Assembly (NCBI RefSeq): GCF_000021485.1
Contig: NC_011761.1
Location: 1,518,001 to 1,582,000 of the forward strand
DNA: 64,000 bases
DNA from: Acidithiobacillus ferrooxidans ATCC 23270
GTDB taxonomy: Bacteria; Pseudomonadota; Gammaproteobacteria; Acidithiobacillales; Acidithiobacillaceae
Direction: 5' to 3'
Shown here: positions 1 through 7,996 of the stretch, piece by piece
How positions within the stretch are numbered: position 1 is the stretch's first letter
Layout of the letters: each line of letters starts with the position of its first letter
Translations under genes and position numbers: made by a program
The notes under the pieces: model-generated
What the model was told of the DNA's origin: nothing
Seen by the model: the letters and a program-made list of their open reading frames with translations, nothing else
Database searches by the model: none

Positions 1-1
1 G

Positions 2-421
2 GTGCTTCATGAACGAGTCGTCATCCTCACCATCAAATTTGAGGAGGAACCCCGCGTCCTTCCCGCGAACCGCGTGGTAGTGCTGGATTACGGGCAGGGG
101 GTGCGCCGACTCACCGCCCGTTATGGATTCATGGAACACCCAGACATTCCTGAGATTCTGAAATCTGCTGAAAATTCAGACAACCTATGGAATCCGTTGG
201 ATACCACGTATTTCGTTTCTCGCCAACGGGTCATTCCGACCGCCAAGGCGTCGCTTTCTTTATGGAGAGAACACCTGTTTGCCATCATGCTCCGCATTTC
301 CGCCAATGCCACCGACTTTTTCCGGCTCCCGCCCAATCTGGTGATGGAACTGGGAGATGTTGTCGAGTTTTCGCATAAGGTCCCCGATGCGCCAAAGAAG
401 GAAAAGACCACACAGCAATAG
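2..421 (+). CDS. kup: Kup-family potassium transporter, C-terminal part (gene starts before the window)
   Basis: The open frame runs in from the left edge and stops at 421, giving the last 139 residues of a protein that is normally about 620 residues long. Kup proteins are inner-membrane K+/H+ symporters with 12 membrane segments and a soluble C-terminal domain. What is visible is that soluble domain. The stretch around residues 68-117 (TYFVSRQRVIP, then LWREHLFAIM, then ATDFFRLPPN) matches the conserved Kup tail, in which a Tyr-Phe-x-x-Arg strand is followed by a Leu-Trp-Arg helix and the Phe-Phe-x-Leu-Pro motif. The tail ends in a charged Lys-rich segment. The gene lies on the island side of the tRNA fragment at 4500, so it could be cargo of an integrated element; the left end of that element is outside the window. 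Confidence 0.88.
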   Translation: MLHERVVILTIKFEEEPRVLPANRVVVLDYGQGVRRLTARYGFMEHPDIPEILKSAENSDNLWNPLDTTYFVSRQRVIPTAKASLSLWREHLFAIMLRISANATDFFRLPPNLVMELGDVVEFSHKVPDAPKKEKTTQQ

Positions 422-506
422 CAGACCAACTCCACTTGTTGCGAAGCTCAGGCCGTGGGAACCTATGCCTACAACGCGCAGAGCCCGGACTGGATGGAGG
501 TATATC

Positions 507-866
507 GTGAGCATTCGTGTGGAAGAGATCGAAAAGATGGATTTTTCCGATGTGGCGAATTTGCGCGCAGGTCGGTCTGTCCCCATTCACCCCGGCGAAA
601 TCTTGCTGGAAGATTTTCTGAAGCCGATGGGTATCACCCAGTACCGTCTAGCCAAGGAACTCTGCGTCCCGCAGCTCCGTATCGGGGAGATCGTGATAGG
701 AAAGCGGGCTGTTACCCCGGATACCGGGCTGCGGCTGTCCCAGTTTTTCGGGATGAGCGACGATTTCTGGGTGGGCCTGCAAATCGATTACGACCTTGCC
801 GTGACGCGCCACGCCATGCAGGCAGTTCTCAATAAGATTCAACGATACGACGTTCATGCGGCGTAA
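507..866 (+). CDS. HigA-family antitoxin (XRE-type helix-turn-helix), no toxin gene beside it
   Basis: This 119-residue protein has the HigA/VapI layout: an N-terminal HPGEILLEDFL motif (about residues 28-38), then a helix-turn-helix (ITQYRLAKELCV... RIGEIVIGKR) and a C-terminal FWVGLQIDYDL helix. HigA proteins neutralise a RelE-like HigB ribonuclease and repress their own operon. I chose the GTG at 507 because GGAGG lies 7 bases upstream; an internal ATG at 537 would give 109 residues and has no such site. The toxin gene normally sits directly upstream, but only 85 bases separate this start from the kup stop and they encode nothing like HigB. It is therefore an orphan antitoxin or free regulator. 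Confidence 0.82.
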   Translation: MSIRVEEIEKMDFSDVANLRAGRSVPIHPGEILLEDFLKPMGITQYRLAKELCVPQLRIGEIVIGKRAVTPDTGLRLSQFFGMSDDFWVGLQIDYDLAVTRHAMQAVLNKIQRYDVHAA

Positions 867-985
867 CGACCAAGATCCACTGGTAACGACTCCGGCAGGA
901 TGAGTTTGCCACACTCTGGGCAGGTGGACTGAAAGGCTATATTGCAGCGGGAGCAGTCATTCACAAATTTGTGGTTAATGAATTC
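854..985 (-). pseudogene. Zinc-ribbon coding remnant (CxxC...CxxC), no start codon
   Basis: On the minus strand a frame of 43 codons reads as a compact zinc ribbon: Cys-Ser-Arg-Cys, then seven residues, then Cys-Pro-Glu-Cys-Gly-Lys. It runs from just after a stop codon near 992 to a TGA at 854-856, overlapping the last codons of the HigA-like gene by 13 bases. There is no ATG or GTG at the 5' side, so I treat it as the broken end of a larger gene, possibly a zinc-ribbon protein of a mobile element. It could also be chance, since the frame is short. Confidence 0.3.
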
Positions 986-1429
986 TCGCGGTCAGATCTA
1001 CGGGGTTTCAAATGGACGCGATGAACGTGTCGCTAATTGACCTGGATGTCGAGACCGGTATCGCAAAACCACCTACCGCAGCAGGTGGTCATGTCAGTTG
1101 ATCCGTGCCTTGTAGTTCATCAATTGCCCAAGAAAATCTTTTGGTTTTCGAGCCCGAGCCGAAGTGATGTCTGAGCGTAAAAAAGAGTTATATAGCGGCG
1201 TTGCATTTAAACATTGAAACCGCTAGGTCCAAACTTCATGTAGCCATATGGAAACAGTTTGTGCTGGAAGGAAAAGGCAATGTTTTTAGATTGTTATATC
1301 GTGCAACGGGGTTTGGATCCAAATATTATGTAGCCAAATTGGAACAGGTACGGCAACATATTGTTCTGTATTTCTTATCGGCATAAAGTTTGCATGGCAC
1401 TCTTGATAACACCAGTTGAGGAGGCTTTC
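867..1429 (+). other. Long non-coding stretch with two degenerate direct repeats
   Basis: No convincing plus-strand gene lies here. The notable content is a pair of imperfect direct repeats of about 32 bases, at 1226-1257 and 1315-1347. Each contains the core TCCAAA-N5-ATGTAGCCA followed by GGAA(A)CAG. They are spaced 89 bases apart and end about 80 bases before the secreted proline-rich gene. A 7-bp hairpin (ACCACCT/AGGTGGT, 1068-1089) has no T-tract after it. The repeats could be tandem regulator sites or relics of a mobile element. Confidence 0.45.
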
Positions 1430-1915
1430 ATGAATAAATCAATTATTATGTCACTGATCACGCTCGGCACGATGGGCATGGCTAGTTCTGCCTTTGCCGC
1501 ATTACCCTCTACAGGCCCGGCGGCCCCCACGGCCCCCCTGCCACCGATTGGATCAGGACCCGCAGCGCCACTACCTGGCAGCGGACCGGTAGCCCCGACG
1601 CCAATTGGTGCCCCGATGCCCTCCGCCCCAGCCCCAGCGCCATTACCCAGTCCTAGCTCTTATGCTGCTACACCGGCGCAACCAAATGGTTCTGGTAACC
1701 CTGCGACCCCAGCCATGCCGGGAAATCCCAAAGCCTACAATCAGGTGATTACCCACCGGCGGGGGTATGATGACAACAATGGTATGATGCGAGGAAATGT
1801 TGGTCCAGTTCATGCGATGCGACCCGACATGGTGCGACCCGACATGGTGCGACCCGAGGTAGGTCGCCCCAATATTGTTCGGCCCAATATCGGGCGCCCA
1901 CATTTTCCGCACTAA
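1430..1915 (+). CDS. Secreted proline-rich protein with short C-terminal repeats, unknown function
   Basis: The start at 1430 has GAGGAGG a few bases upstream and opens a 161-residue protein with a clear Sec signal peptide (two Lys/Ser residues, a hydrophobic core, Ala-Phe-Ala cleavage motif near residue 23). The mature part has low complexity. About 80 residues are rich in Pro, Ala, Gly and Ser, followed by a short polar region (HRRGYDDNNGMMRGN). The tail repeats Arg-Pro-(Asp/Asn/Glu)-(Met/Ile/Val)-(Val/Gly) about five times. Two of those repeats are exact 15-base tandem copies (1821-1850). It is probably exported to the periplasm or cell surface. The outer-membrane protein gene follows 66 bases later and may be co-transcribed. 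I do not recognise a family. Confidence 0.75.
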   Translation: MNKSIIMSLITLGTMGMASSAFAALPSTGPAAPTAPLPPIGSGPAAPLPGSGPVAPTPIGAPMPSAPAPAPLPSPSSYAATPAQPNGSGNPATPAMPGNPKAYNQVITHRRGYDDNNGMMRGNVGPVHAMRPDMVRPDMVRPEVGRPNIVRPNIGRPHFPH

Positions 1916-1981
1916 TTTCAGCCAGTCCATAGTCGGCAGGGGGGTTCCCTGCCGCAACTAAATAATCATAAGGAGTATACC

Positions 1982-2764
1982 GTGCGCTGGAGCCATTTTG
2001 TGATCATCTCTTGTCTGGGAGTAGGGGGGGCTGGTATCGCCCAAGCCGCTCCTCAATTCACCGTCGGTGATATGCCCTCATTTTTTCAAGGTTCTTTTGG
2101 AACTAACAGCACCTTGAACATTTTTTACAATGATACCTACTTTCAATACCAGAACAGCACGCTGCGCCTGAAACTCGAGGTGCCCTACCTTTCAGTGAGT
2201 GGGCTTCCCAATGGTGCCTCCCTTTCTGGAGGAAGCGTGGTGAGCCGTAAAGGCGTTTCTACACAAACCCACAGTGCGAGCGGTATCGGAGATGTCTGGC
2301 TAGCAGCCCATTACACCGTGCTACAAAGTAGTGGGCTGATGCCCGCGATCGTGCCCTTTGCCAAAATCAAGTTCGGCACGGCATCCGCCTCACAGGGGCT
2401 CGGTACCGGCAGGAATGACTATGAAATCGGCATGGGGCTGGACGAAACTATTGGCGCCCGGATTTTCCCTTTTGCCCATATTGCCTATCGTTTCGTGGGC
2501 AACCCCCCTGGCAACAACCTCCAGAATATTTGGACCTATAACATTGGCTCTAGTTATCTCGTTGATGAGCATAACGTCCTCACCGGGATGTTTGATGGGG
2601 CGCAATCGGAACAGCCAGGGTATTCCGGCCCGGCAGATCTGGTTGTCGCCTGGAACTACAATGTTACCCGTGCAGGTAGCGGATTCCAGCTATACTTCGA
2701 CAAGGGTCTCAGTAACGGTAGTCCAGACTTCGGGATCGGGATAGGTGGGCAAGTGGTATTCTAA
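1982..2764 (+). CDS. Outer-membrane beta-barrel protein (transporter or phenol-degradation MetA-like)
   Basis: The start is a GTG with AAGGAG upstream. The 260-residue product begins with a signal peptide that ends at Ala-Gln-Ala-Ala near residue 23. It continues as alternating polar and hydrophobic strands rich in Tyr, Phe, Gly and Asn, and ends in Val-Val-Phe. A C-terminal Phe is the usual recognition signal for insertion of barrels into the outer membrane. Segments such as SGIGDVWLAAHYTV and VPFAKIKFGT resemble the MetA-pathway/transporter barrel group, so a small-molecule channel is plausible. It follows the secreted proline-rich gene and may form a two-gene surface unit with it. Substrate unknown. 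Confidence 0.72.
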   Translation: MRWSHFVIISCLGVGGAGIAQAAPQFTVGDMPSFFQGSFGTNSTLNIFYNDTYFQYQNSTLRLKLEVPYLSVSGLPNGASLSGGSVVSRKGVSTQTHSASGIGDVWLAAHYTVLQSSGLMPAIVPFAKIKFGTASASQGLGTGRNDYEIGMGLDETIGARIFPFAHIAYRFVGNPPGNNLQNIWTYNIGSSYLVDEHNVLTGMFDGAQSEQPGYSGPADLVVAWNYNVTRAGSGFQLYFDKGLSNGSPDFGIGIGGQVVF

Positions 2765-3057
2765 CCGTAGAACTGTCCCGACAGTTGGTTTACTCTGCAC
2801 CACCCCAGTCTTCTAAAGAACGCCACAGTTGGCAGGAATGTGGCGTCATCAGCAAACATCTCCCGGCTGCTGTGGTTATTGAACTGCCGTTCAGGCCGGC
2901 CCCGACTACCAGAATCTTGCCGCTGATCATGGAGTAGCCCGTTTCAATGACGGCACCAAGTCTTGGTGTGCGCATCCTTTTTCAAGGCATGTCAGTAGTC
3001 AGGCGCCTTCATTCTCTCTGGGTTCCGCAATCAATCAGGTTCTGGAGCAACGACCCG
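2765..3057. other. Intergenic stretch with no supported gene
   Basis: Between the barrel protein and the minus-strand HIRAN gene there are 293 bases. A minus-strand open frame (2790-2975) contains a Gly-rich segment (ISGKILVVGAGLNGSS) but has no ribosome site and no family I recognise. It could be the rest of a decayed gene. Confidence 0.3.
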
Positions 3058-3363
3058 TCAAAGCCAGAATACCACGACTTTCTGTGGCTTGCCCCCTTGC
3101 CTGCGGATGCGCTGCTCAATGTGCCCCGTGATCTCTCCGCCGGTGTCCAGCTTTTGCAGTACGGCATCACGGTTGCCGTCTTTACGATAGAGCCAACCGA
3201 TAGGCGTTTTCGGGTGCCCCCCAAGCCATATCCCCACCGCATCCCGATCATATGGGTTGGCTGTATCCCGAGCAATCCGAACCTGGTTATCCAAAGGGAT
3301 ACCAGACAGGCCAGAGGCTTCAGGGAACGCCTGGTTTAATGCAAGATTTGAAATTCGTCGCAT
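3058..3363 (-). CDS. Small HIRAN-domain protein
   Basis: This 101-residue minus-strand frame matches the HIRAN core: Arg-Ile-Ala-Arg-Asp-x-Ala-Asn-Pro-Tyr-Asp-Arg-Asp-Ala-Val at about residues 28-42, then a Gly-rich turn and PIGWLYRKDG at about 53-62. HIRAN domains bind 3' DNA ends and are usually fused to helicases or nucleases; a free-standing one is less common. The ATG is the first after an in-frame stop but lacks a good ribosome site. In the same frame, behind that stop, lies another ATG (about 3482) with a strong GGAGGAAAG, so translation may really begin upstream with a nonsense mutation or an upstream peptide between. Family call moderate, start uncertain. Confidence 0.5.
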   Translation of the reverse strand: MRRISNLALNQAFPEASGLSGIPLDNQVRIARDTANPYDRDAVGIWLGGHPKTPIGWLYRKDGNRDAVLQKLDTGGEITGHIEQRIRRQGGKPQKVVVFWL

Positions 3364-3495
3364 GGTTACCGGCTATAGCTTACGGCACCGGCCACCGGAG
3401 CATTGGCCCCGGTCCCGTTGCAGCCTAATGTTGCCATGCAGGCTTTTGGCCGACTGTAGAGCAGTTGCAAAAGCAACTTTGAACATTGAGCTTTC

Positions 3496-3575
3496 CTCCA
3501 GATCAGAACCCGCTTGGGTATAGATCGAAGGATCTGGAGATGCCTGAAGCGGCGCACCCGCGTCCGATCTATACC
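3496..3575. repeat. Two interlocked perfect inverted repeats
   Basis: CTCCAGATC (3496-3504) pairs with GATCTGGAG (3531-3539). GGTATAGATCG (3517-3527) pairs with CGATCTATACC (3565-3575). The order is A-B-A'-B', so the two stems interlock instead of nesting; in RNA this is the layout of a pseudoknot. A 10-bp palindrome CCTGGCCAGG (3574-3583) follows at once. The block sits between the minus-strand HIRAN leader and the plus-strand gene at 3613, where divergent promoters or operators would be expected. Confidence 0.6.
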
Positions 3576-3612
3576 TGGCCAGGAGTCGGACTCAGAGCAA
3601 GGGGAGGGGGGG

Positions 3613-3783
3613 GTGAACTACGAAGAAATTGAAGTTCCAGACGCGCTGCTTTGCGAGTCAGCATTTACCGAGGACAGGGCGCCAGACTTGCTCATTGCTG
3701 CGGCCTGGGCCATAAACGGGTATCGTTGCTCCGCTGAACATTTGCAGCAAGAAGAGCCACAGGAAGATGTTGATGTGGGTTGA
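3613..3783 (+). CDS. Small acidic protein of unknown function
   Basis: A GTG at 3613 follows a purine-rich AGGGGAGGGGGG tract and opens a 56-residue acidic protein (many Glu and Asp, ending in Glu-Asp-Val-Asp-Val-Gly). It overlaps the next gene by 11 bases, which suggests translational coupling. I see no known domain; a central Leu-Ile-Ala-Ala-Ala-Trp-Ala helix could form a small helical fold. It may be the first gene of a two-gene unit in the accessory segment. Confidence 0.45.
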   Translation: MNYEEIEVPDALLCESAFTEDRAPDLLIAAAWAINGYRCSAEHLQQEEPQEDVDVG

Positions 3784-4300
3784 ATCATTGGGTTACACGA
3801 TCCCGCAAGACCTGCGTAAAGAGCTTTCCTTGCTTGCCGACTTGCTTCCGGAGCAAAGCCCTTTGCCATATGCAAAGGCCAGACTCCTTGTGCTGTCGTG
3901 GAGCAAGCTCGGCGAGGAAGCCCTGGCCTGGGCCGGAGCAAACCTGGTCATCAAGATTGATCCAGCCCTCTACGAATCTGGAGATCCGGCATACGGCCCC
4001 AGTCCCATGCAGGCAGTGAACCGATCGGTTGACCTTTGGAAGCCGTTCACACATGAACACTGGCGAGAACATGTGCGAGAAATGAGCCTGTTCGACCTGG
4101 CTGTTTACCTGAAACTGAAGGTGGGAACGTGGGGAACGACGCCGATAGCCCGCCGGCGGCATGTCACAAAAGATCGGCTTGATGGTCTTGGACTTGGGTG
4201 TCAGATTCACCCTGCCAACTCGACTACCTCGCTCTTCATATGTGGCGAGCGATCGCTGCTTGAGATTGTTGAATTAGACCTTGCGGACCAGATCAAGTGA
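3773..4300 (+). CDS. Hypothetical protein, 175 residues
   Basis: I place the start at the ATG at 3773, which has AGGAAG six bases upstream; the ATG at 3767 sits directly against that site. The protein looks soluble, with an N-terminal helical region (DLRKELSLLADLLPEQ), a middle WKPFTHEHWREHVREM segment and a C-terminal leucine-rich strand-helix. It has no signal peptide or membrane segment and no catalytic motif I can name. It overlaps the small acidic gene before it and lies just upstream of the tRNA fragment, so it is probably cargo of an integrated element. Confidence 0.5.
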   Translation: MWVESLGYTIPQDLRKELSLLADLLPEQSPLPYAKARLLVLSWSKLGEEALAWAGANLVIKIDPALYESGDPAYGPSPMQAVNRSVDLWKPFTHEHWREHVREMSLFDLAVYLKLKVGTWGTTPIARRRHVTKDRLDGLGLGCQIHPANSTTSLFICGERSLLEIVELDLADQIK

Positions 4301-4499
4301 TGTTTTGCGCACCACTTTAGAGCGGCTGGCCATGTCGGATTTGTACCGCGCGGAGGGACATTGGTGGTGTGGGCCGGAGCGCAGATCTGCTTAGTAGTGA
4401 CGGCAGAGGTTGAGTGCATTCTGAGTGCAATTTGTTGCACTCTACTGGCTGTCAACGCCTTTCAGTTCCTTTTTAAATAAGTATCCACAAGCATGCAAA
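4301..4499. other. Element-end spacer with one small palindrome
   Basis: No gene is seen between the hypothetical protein and the tRNA fragment. There is a perfect 8-bp inverted repeat GAGTGCAA/TTGCACTC (4423-4442) with a 4-base loop. Only three T residues lie nearby, so it is not a clear terminator; it could be a recombinase-arm or operator site at the end of the element. Confidence 0.35.
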
Positions 4500-4548
4500 T
4501 GCCTTCACACGGCAGGGGTCGCAGGTTCGAACCCTGCACCGCCCACCA
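4500..4548 (+). tRNA. 3' half of a tRNA-Val (anticodon CAC): probable attachment site, 5' half missing
   Basis: The 49 bases fold as the 3' part of a tRNA. A 4-bp anticodon stem TGCC/GGCA encloses loop TTCACAC (anticodon CAC). Variable-loop bases follow, then T stem and loop GCAGG-TTCGAAC-CCTGC, the 3' acceptor strand ACCGCCC, discriminator A and encoded CCA. A complete gene would begin with GGGCGGT and have a D arm. Upstream there is only unrelated AT-rich sequence, and the fifth anticodon-stem pair is already broken (A4499 opposite G4515). Downstream the native terminator is intact. This is what remains when a tyrosine-recombinase element inserts into a tRNA gene and displaces the original 3' end. 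Confidence 0.8.
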
Positions 4549-4564
4549 GATAAAACAAAATGTT

Positions 4565-4593
4565 AGGCGCTACCATGAGCGCCTTTATTTTTC
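4565..4593 (+). terminator. Terminator of the interrupted tRNA locus
   Basis: AGGCGCT (4565-4571), loop ACCATG and AGCGCCT (4578-4584) form a perfect 7-bp stem followed by TTATTTTT. It lies 17 bases after the CCA of the tRNA fragment and marks this side as the original chromosomal tRNA locus. Confidence 0.75.
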
Positions 4594-4799
4594 TCTGTGA
4601 AATTTCTGGCGTAAAGCCGCCAAAAGCCGTGTCCATAGCCTTTCTCTGGGCCGGAGCCCTACGCCCAAGGTGGGTACGGTCATCACCTTGGCGTATACCT
4701 GCTACAGGTCGCGACGGCGGCGGGAAACCCTCGCCTGGTCATCAGGTCAACGTGCTCCTTGTCTACACAAAAGCACGGGCAATAACATTTGGTTGGCGC

Positions 4800-7412
4800 T
4801 CATAACCCGTCTTGCCGCGCCAGTTCTTTGAGTGCGTAAACCAGGTCCAGGGCCTGTCTGGGGCTGAGTTGGTCCGGTTCCACCTGACTCAACCGGTATA
4901 CTGCCGGATGAGGAGCGGCCTGGAAGAGGGAGAGTTGGGCGGGCGCCGTATGACTGAGCGATGATCTGGAGCTTTCTTCCAGTTGACGGAGGCGTTGGCG
5001 GGCGCGCTGCACAACCGGGTCAGGAACTCCGGCAAGCCGGGCGACCGCCAGACCGTAACTCTGCGCGGCTGGACCACTCTCCACCCGATGCAGAAATACG
5101 ACCTGATCGTCTTGTGTCAGCGCGTCGAGATGGGCATTGCGCAAGCCGGGCAGATCCAGCTCCGTCAATTCAAAATAGTGAGTGGCAAAGAGTGTGCGGG
5201 CGCCTCGTTCCGCCAGGGCTTCCGCCGTGGCCCAGGCGATGGACAGGCCGTCGTGGGTGGCCGTACCCCGACCGATTTCATCCAGAATCACCAAGCTTTG
5301 TGCCGTGGCGAGGTGGAGGATACGCGCCGTTTCGCTCATTTCCACCATGAAGGTGGAACGGCCTCCGGCGAGATCGTCGGCAGCGCCGATACGGGTGAAA
5401 ATCTGGTCGACGGGGCCGATGACCGCTTCGCGGGCAGGCACCCAGCTGCCAATGTGGGCCAGCAGGACGATGAGCGCCGTTTGCCGCATGTAGGTGGATT
5501 TGCCGCCCATATTCGGCCCGGTAATGAGCAACATCCGCCGTTCCTCGTCAAAATCGAGATCGTTCGGGACAAAATTGCTGCCGATCTGAGCTTCGACTAC
5601 GGGATGACGGCCGTCATGGATGTGTAACACCGGTTCCGTGACGAAATGCGGGGCGCACCAGTGTAAGGTGACGGCGCGCTCGGCCAGCGTGCTGAGCGCG
5701 TCCAGTTCGGCGACGGCAGCCATGGCGTCCTGTAAGGCCGGCACCTCCGGGGATATGGTTTGCAGTAGCTGCGTGAAGAGCAGACGTTCCCGGCTCAGGG
5801 CCAGACTTTCCGCCGAGAGGGCCTGGTCTTCGATCGCTTTCAATGCATCATTGATGTAACGTTCGGCGTTCTTGGTGGTCTGGCGGCGACGATAGTCGTC
5901 GGGAATGGGGCCCTGATAGCTGCGGGCGATCTCGATATAAAAACCATGTACCCGGTTGAACTGGATTTTGAGCTGGGCGATGCCGGTGCGCTGACGCTCC
6001 TGCTGCTCCAGGTCACGCAGCACTTCCTGTAGATTCTGGCTGAGTTGCTGCAGGCGATCCAGCTCCCCATCGTGGCCGGCACGGATGTAGCCTCCATCCC
6101 GCTGGGTCATGGGCGGAGTGTCCACCAGGGCCTTTTCCAGCAGGGTGCGGAGGGTGACGAAAAGCGTTATGCGCTGCTCAAAGACATCCAGAGCCGGATT
6201 CCCCGTTTCCTGGATAACGAGTCGCAGTCCGGGGAGTGCCTGGAGGGTGCTGCGGAGCTGGGCGAGATCGCGGGGGCTGGCGTTGTTCAGGGCTATGCGG
6301 GTGAGAATGCGTTCGGCGTCGGCGATACCGTGCAAGGCCTTCTGAATGGCAACCGGTCCGCTGCCTTGGGTGAGTGCGGCGACGACTTCCTGGCGGGCCG
6401 CCACCACGGGTCCTTGCCGCAGCGGTCGCAAAAGCCAGCGGCGGAGCAGGCGCGCACCCATGGTGGTCTGGGTTTTTTGCAGCAAGGTGAGCAGCGTGGG
6501 GCCATTCCCCTGTAGGCTTTCCACCACCTCCAGCGCCCGCAAGGCGGTCGCGTCGAGATGGAGCTCCTCCTCGGCGCGCTCCGGATGAATCCGCTGGATT
6601 TGGCTCAGACTGCTGCGCAGCCGGGTCTCGGCATAGTTCAGGAGTGCGGCAGCAGCGCGCAGGGCGAGGGGCCAGTCATTACACCCGAAACCCACCAGCC
6701 GTTCCCCGAAATAGCGTTCAAGTACTGCATCGCAGCGTCGCGTCTGAAAGCCGGTTTTCTCCAGAAATTGCAACTTTTTCGGGTCGATTCCAGCGGGAAC
6801 CGGTGTATCTTCCGGGGCGATGATTTCGGCGGCGGGGCGGCGCGCGAGAATATCCGCGACGGCGGTGTCGGCCACTTCACGCACCCTGAGGTGGCCGCCG
6901 GCAGCGTCCAGCCAGGCCATGCCGCAACGTGTGCCTTCCGGACACAGGGCGAGGAGCAGGGGCTCCTGTCCGCCATCCAGCAGGGCACCGTCAATAATGG
7001 TGCCGGGGGTGATGATCCGCACTATGGCGCGTTCCACCGGACCCTTGGCGGTAGCCGGGTCGCCGATCTGCTCACCGATGGCCACCCGTTCGCCCAGACG
7101 CACCAGTTTGGCGAGATAGCCATCTACGCTCTGGACGGGTACCCCGGCCATGGGAATGGCCCGTCCCGCGCTCTGCCCGCGGCTGGTGAGGGTGATGCCG
7201 AGGAGTTGGGCGGCCTTTTCGGCATCGTCGAAAAATAGTTCGTAGAAATCCCCCATGCGGTAGAACAGCAGGGCATCCGGGCACTGTTCCTTGAGCTCGA
7301 AGTACTGGCGCATCATGGGAGTATGTTGCCGAATGGCGCCGGACTCATTCACCGGGCCGCCGCCCCGTTTCCGCTCCGCGAGCGGTGGGGCGGGTGTGCT
7401 GCACTGTTCCAT
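4800..7412 (-). CDS. mutS: DNA mismatch repair protein MutS
   Basis: The 870-residue product has the full MutS order. The N-terminal mismatch-binding domain includes the Phe-Tyr-Glu loop ([10 protein letters not shown], about residues 51-60). Connector, lever and clamp domains follow. The C-terminal ABC ATPase has Walker [11 protein letters not shown] near residue 630, the Walker B segment [11 protein letters not shown] and the ATHYFEL histidine switch. It detects mismatches and recruits MutL. E. coli MutS has 853 residues, so the length is normal. The first 20 residues are Pro/Gly-rich and a later start (GTG or the Met-Met before RQYFELKE) is possible. A small DUF465 gene lies 24 bases upstream on the same strand and is probably co-transcribed. 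Confidence 0.97.
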   Translation of the reverse strand: MEQCSTPAPPLAERKRGGGPVNESGAIRQHTPMMRQYFELKEQCPDALLFYRMGDFYELFFDDAEKAAQLLGITLTSRGQSAGRAIPMAGVPVQSVDGYLAKLVRLGERVAIGEQIGDPATAKGPVERAIVRIITPGTIIDGALLDGGQEPLLLALCPEGTRCGMAWLDAAGGHLRVREVADTAVADILARRPAAEIIAPEDTPVPAGIDPKKLQFLEKTGFQTRRCDAVLERYFGERLVGFGCNDWPLALRAAAALLNYAETRLRSSLSQIQRIHPERAEEELHLDATALRALEVVESLQGNGPTLLTLLQKTQTTMGARLLRRWLLRPLRQGPVVAARQEVVAALTQGSGPVAIQKALHGIADAERILTRIALNNASPRDLAQLRSTLQALPGLRLVIQETGNPALDVFEQRITLFVTLRTLLEKALVDTPPMTQRDGGYIRAGHDGELDRLQQLSQNLQEVLRDLEQQERQRTGIAQLKIQFNRVHGFYIEIARSYQGPIPDDYRRRQTTKNAERYINDALKAIEDQALSAESLALSRERLLFTQLLQTISPEVPALQDAMAAVAELDALSTLAERAVTLHWCAPHFVTEPVLHIHDGRHPVVEAQIGSNFVPNDLDFDEERRMLLITGPNMGGKSTYMRQTALIVLLAHIGSWVPAREAVIGPVDQIFTRIGAADDLAGGRSTFMVEMSETARILHLATAQSLVILDEIGRGTATHDGLSIAWATAEALAERGARTLFATHYFELTELDLPGLRNAHLDALTQDDQVVFLHRVESGPAAQSYGLAVARLAGVPDPVVQRARQRLRQLEESSRSSLSHTAPAQLSLFQAAPHPAVYRLSQVEPDQLSPRQALDLVYALKELARQDGL

Positions 7413-7436
7413 CGCGACGGTTTGCCGTTTTTCGGC

Positions 7437-7673
7437 TCAGGCCGATGCTATCTGATAGATCTCGTCCTTGAGGGCGAGGCGGCGTTTTTTCATTTGTTCC
7501 AGTACGCTCTCGCCGGTTGCAGCATCGTTGCGTTCGATATGTTCGATTTCCGCGGTGAGGGCGTTGAACTCGTCAAAGGCCTTGGCAAAGTGCGCATTGC
7601 TTTGTTGCAGGACGTCCATGCGGGCCGCGAGTTGGGGGAATTCCTTTTTCAGATCCTGGTGTTCCGTTTGCAT
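7437..7673 (-). CDS. DUF465 (YdcH-type) small coiled-coil protein
   Basis: This is a 78-residue helical protein with a GGAAGGAG site just before its ATG. The pattern of a polar N-terminal helix, a short turn and a C-terminal Lys/Arg-rich helix (LEQMKKRRLALKDEIYQIA) is the signature of the DUF465 family. These are small two-helix proteins of unknown function. It precedes mutS by 24 bases on the same strand, so the two are likely one transcript. Confidence 0.8.
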   Translation of the reverse strand: MQTEHQDLKKEFPQLAARMDVLQQSNAHFAKAFDEFNALTAEIEHIERNDAATGESVLEQMKKRRLALKDEIYQIASA

Positions 7674-7777
7674 GTTACGCTCCTTCCGGTTGCCTGGGCC
7701 CGGGATCAGGCCTAGGGTGCTTGCCTACGAACTGCAAATTAGCATTGTGCCCGTTGGCTGGGCAAGCGTCCTTGCGG

Positions 7778-7806
7778 TTGAAGGAAACGGGAGTGGGCGT
7801 TACGAT
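7778..7806 (+). promoter_or_regulatory. Possible sigma-70 promoter for the glycosyltransferase gene
   Basis: TTGAAG (7778-7783), a 17-base spacer and TACGAT (7801-7806) give a fair -35/-10 match about 190 bases before the ATG at 7997. It lies in the 323-base divergent gap between the DUF465 and glycosyltransferase genes. I saw nothing else of note in that gap. Confidence 0.35.
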
Positions 7807-7996
7807 GAATGGTGGCAAATATGATTTCAAGAGCTCCAAGACGACCAGGAAACGGGAGGGAGGTGCAAGTCAGCATCCAGGGGATCGACTGCGGGTGTCG
7901 GGCAGGTGCCGGGACATGTTGCAGACGATCATTGCCGCCTTGCGCGGGCAGGATTTTGGTCTCGCCCCTACGGTTCAGTAATTTTTGGGATTGACC

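Noticed and set aside
1068-1089. Hairpin ACCACCT/AGGTGGT as terminator of the HigA-like gene
   Set aside because: It is about 200 bases past the stop and no T-run follows.
4423-4442. 8-bp inverted repeat GAGTGCAA/TTGCACTC as a terminator
   Set aside because: No T-tract follows; kept only as a possible protein-binding site at the element end.
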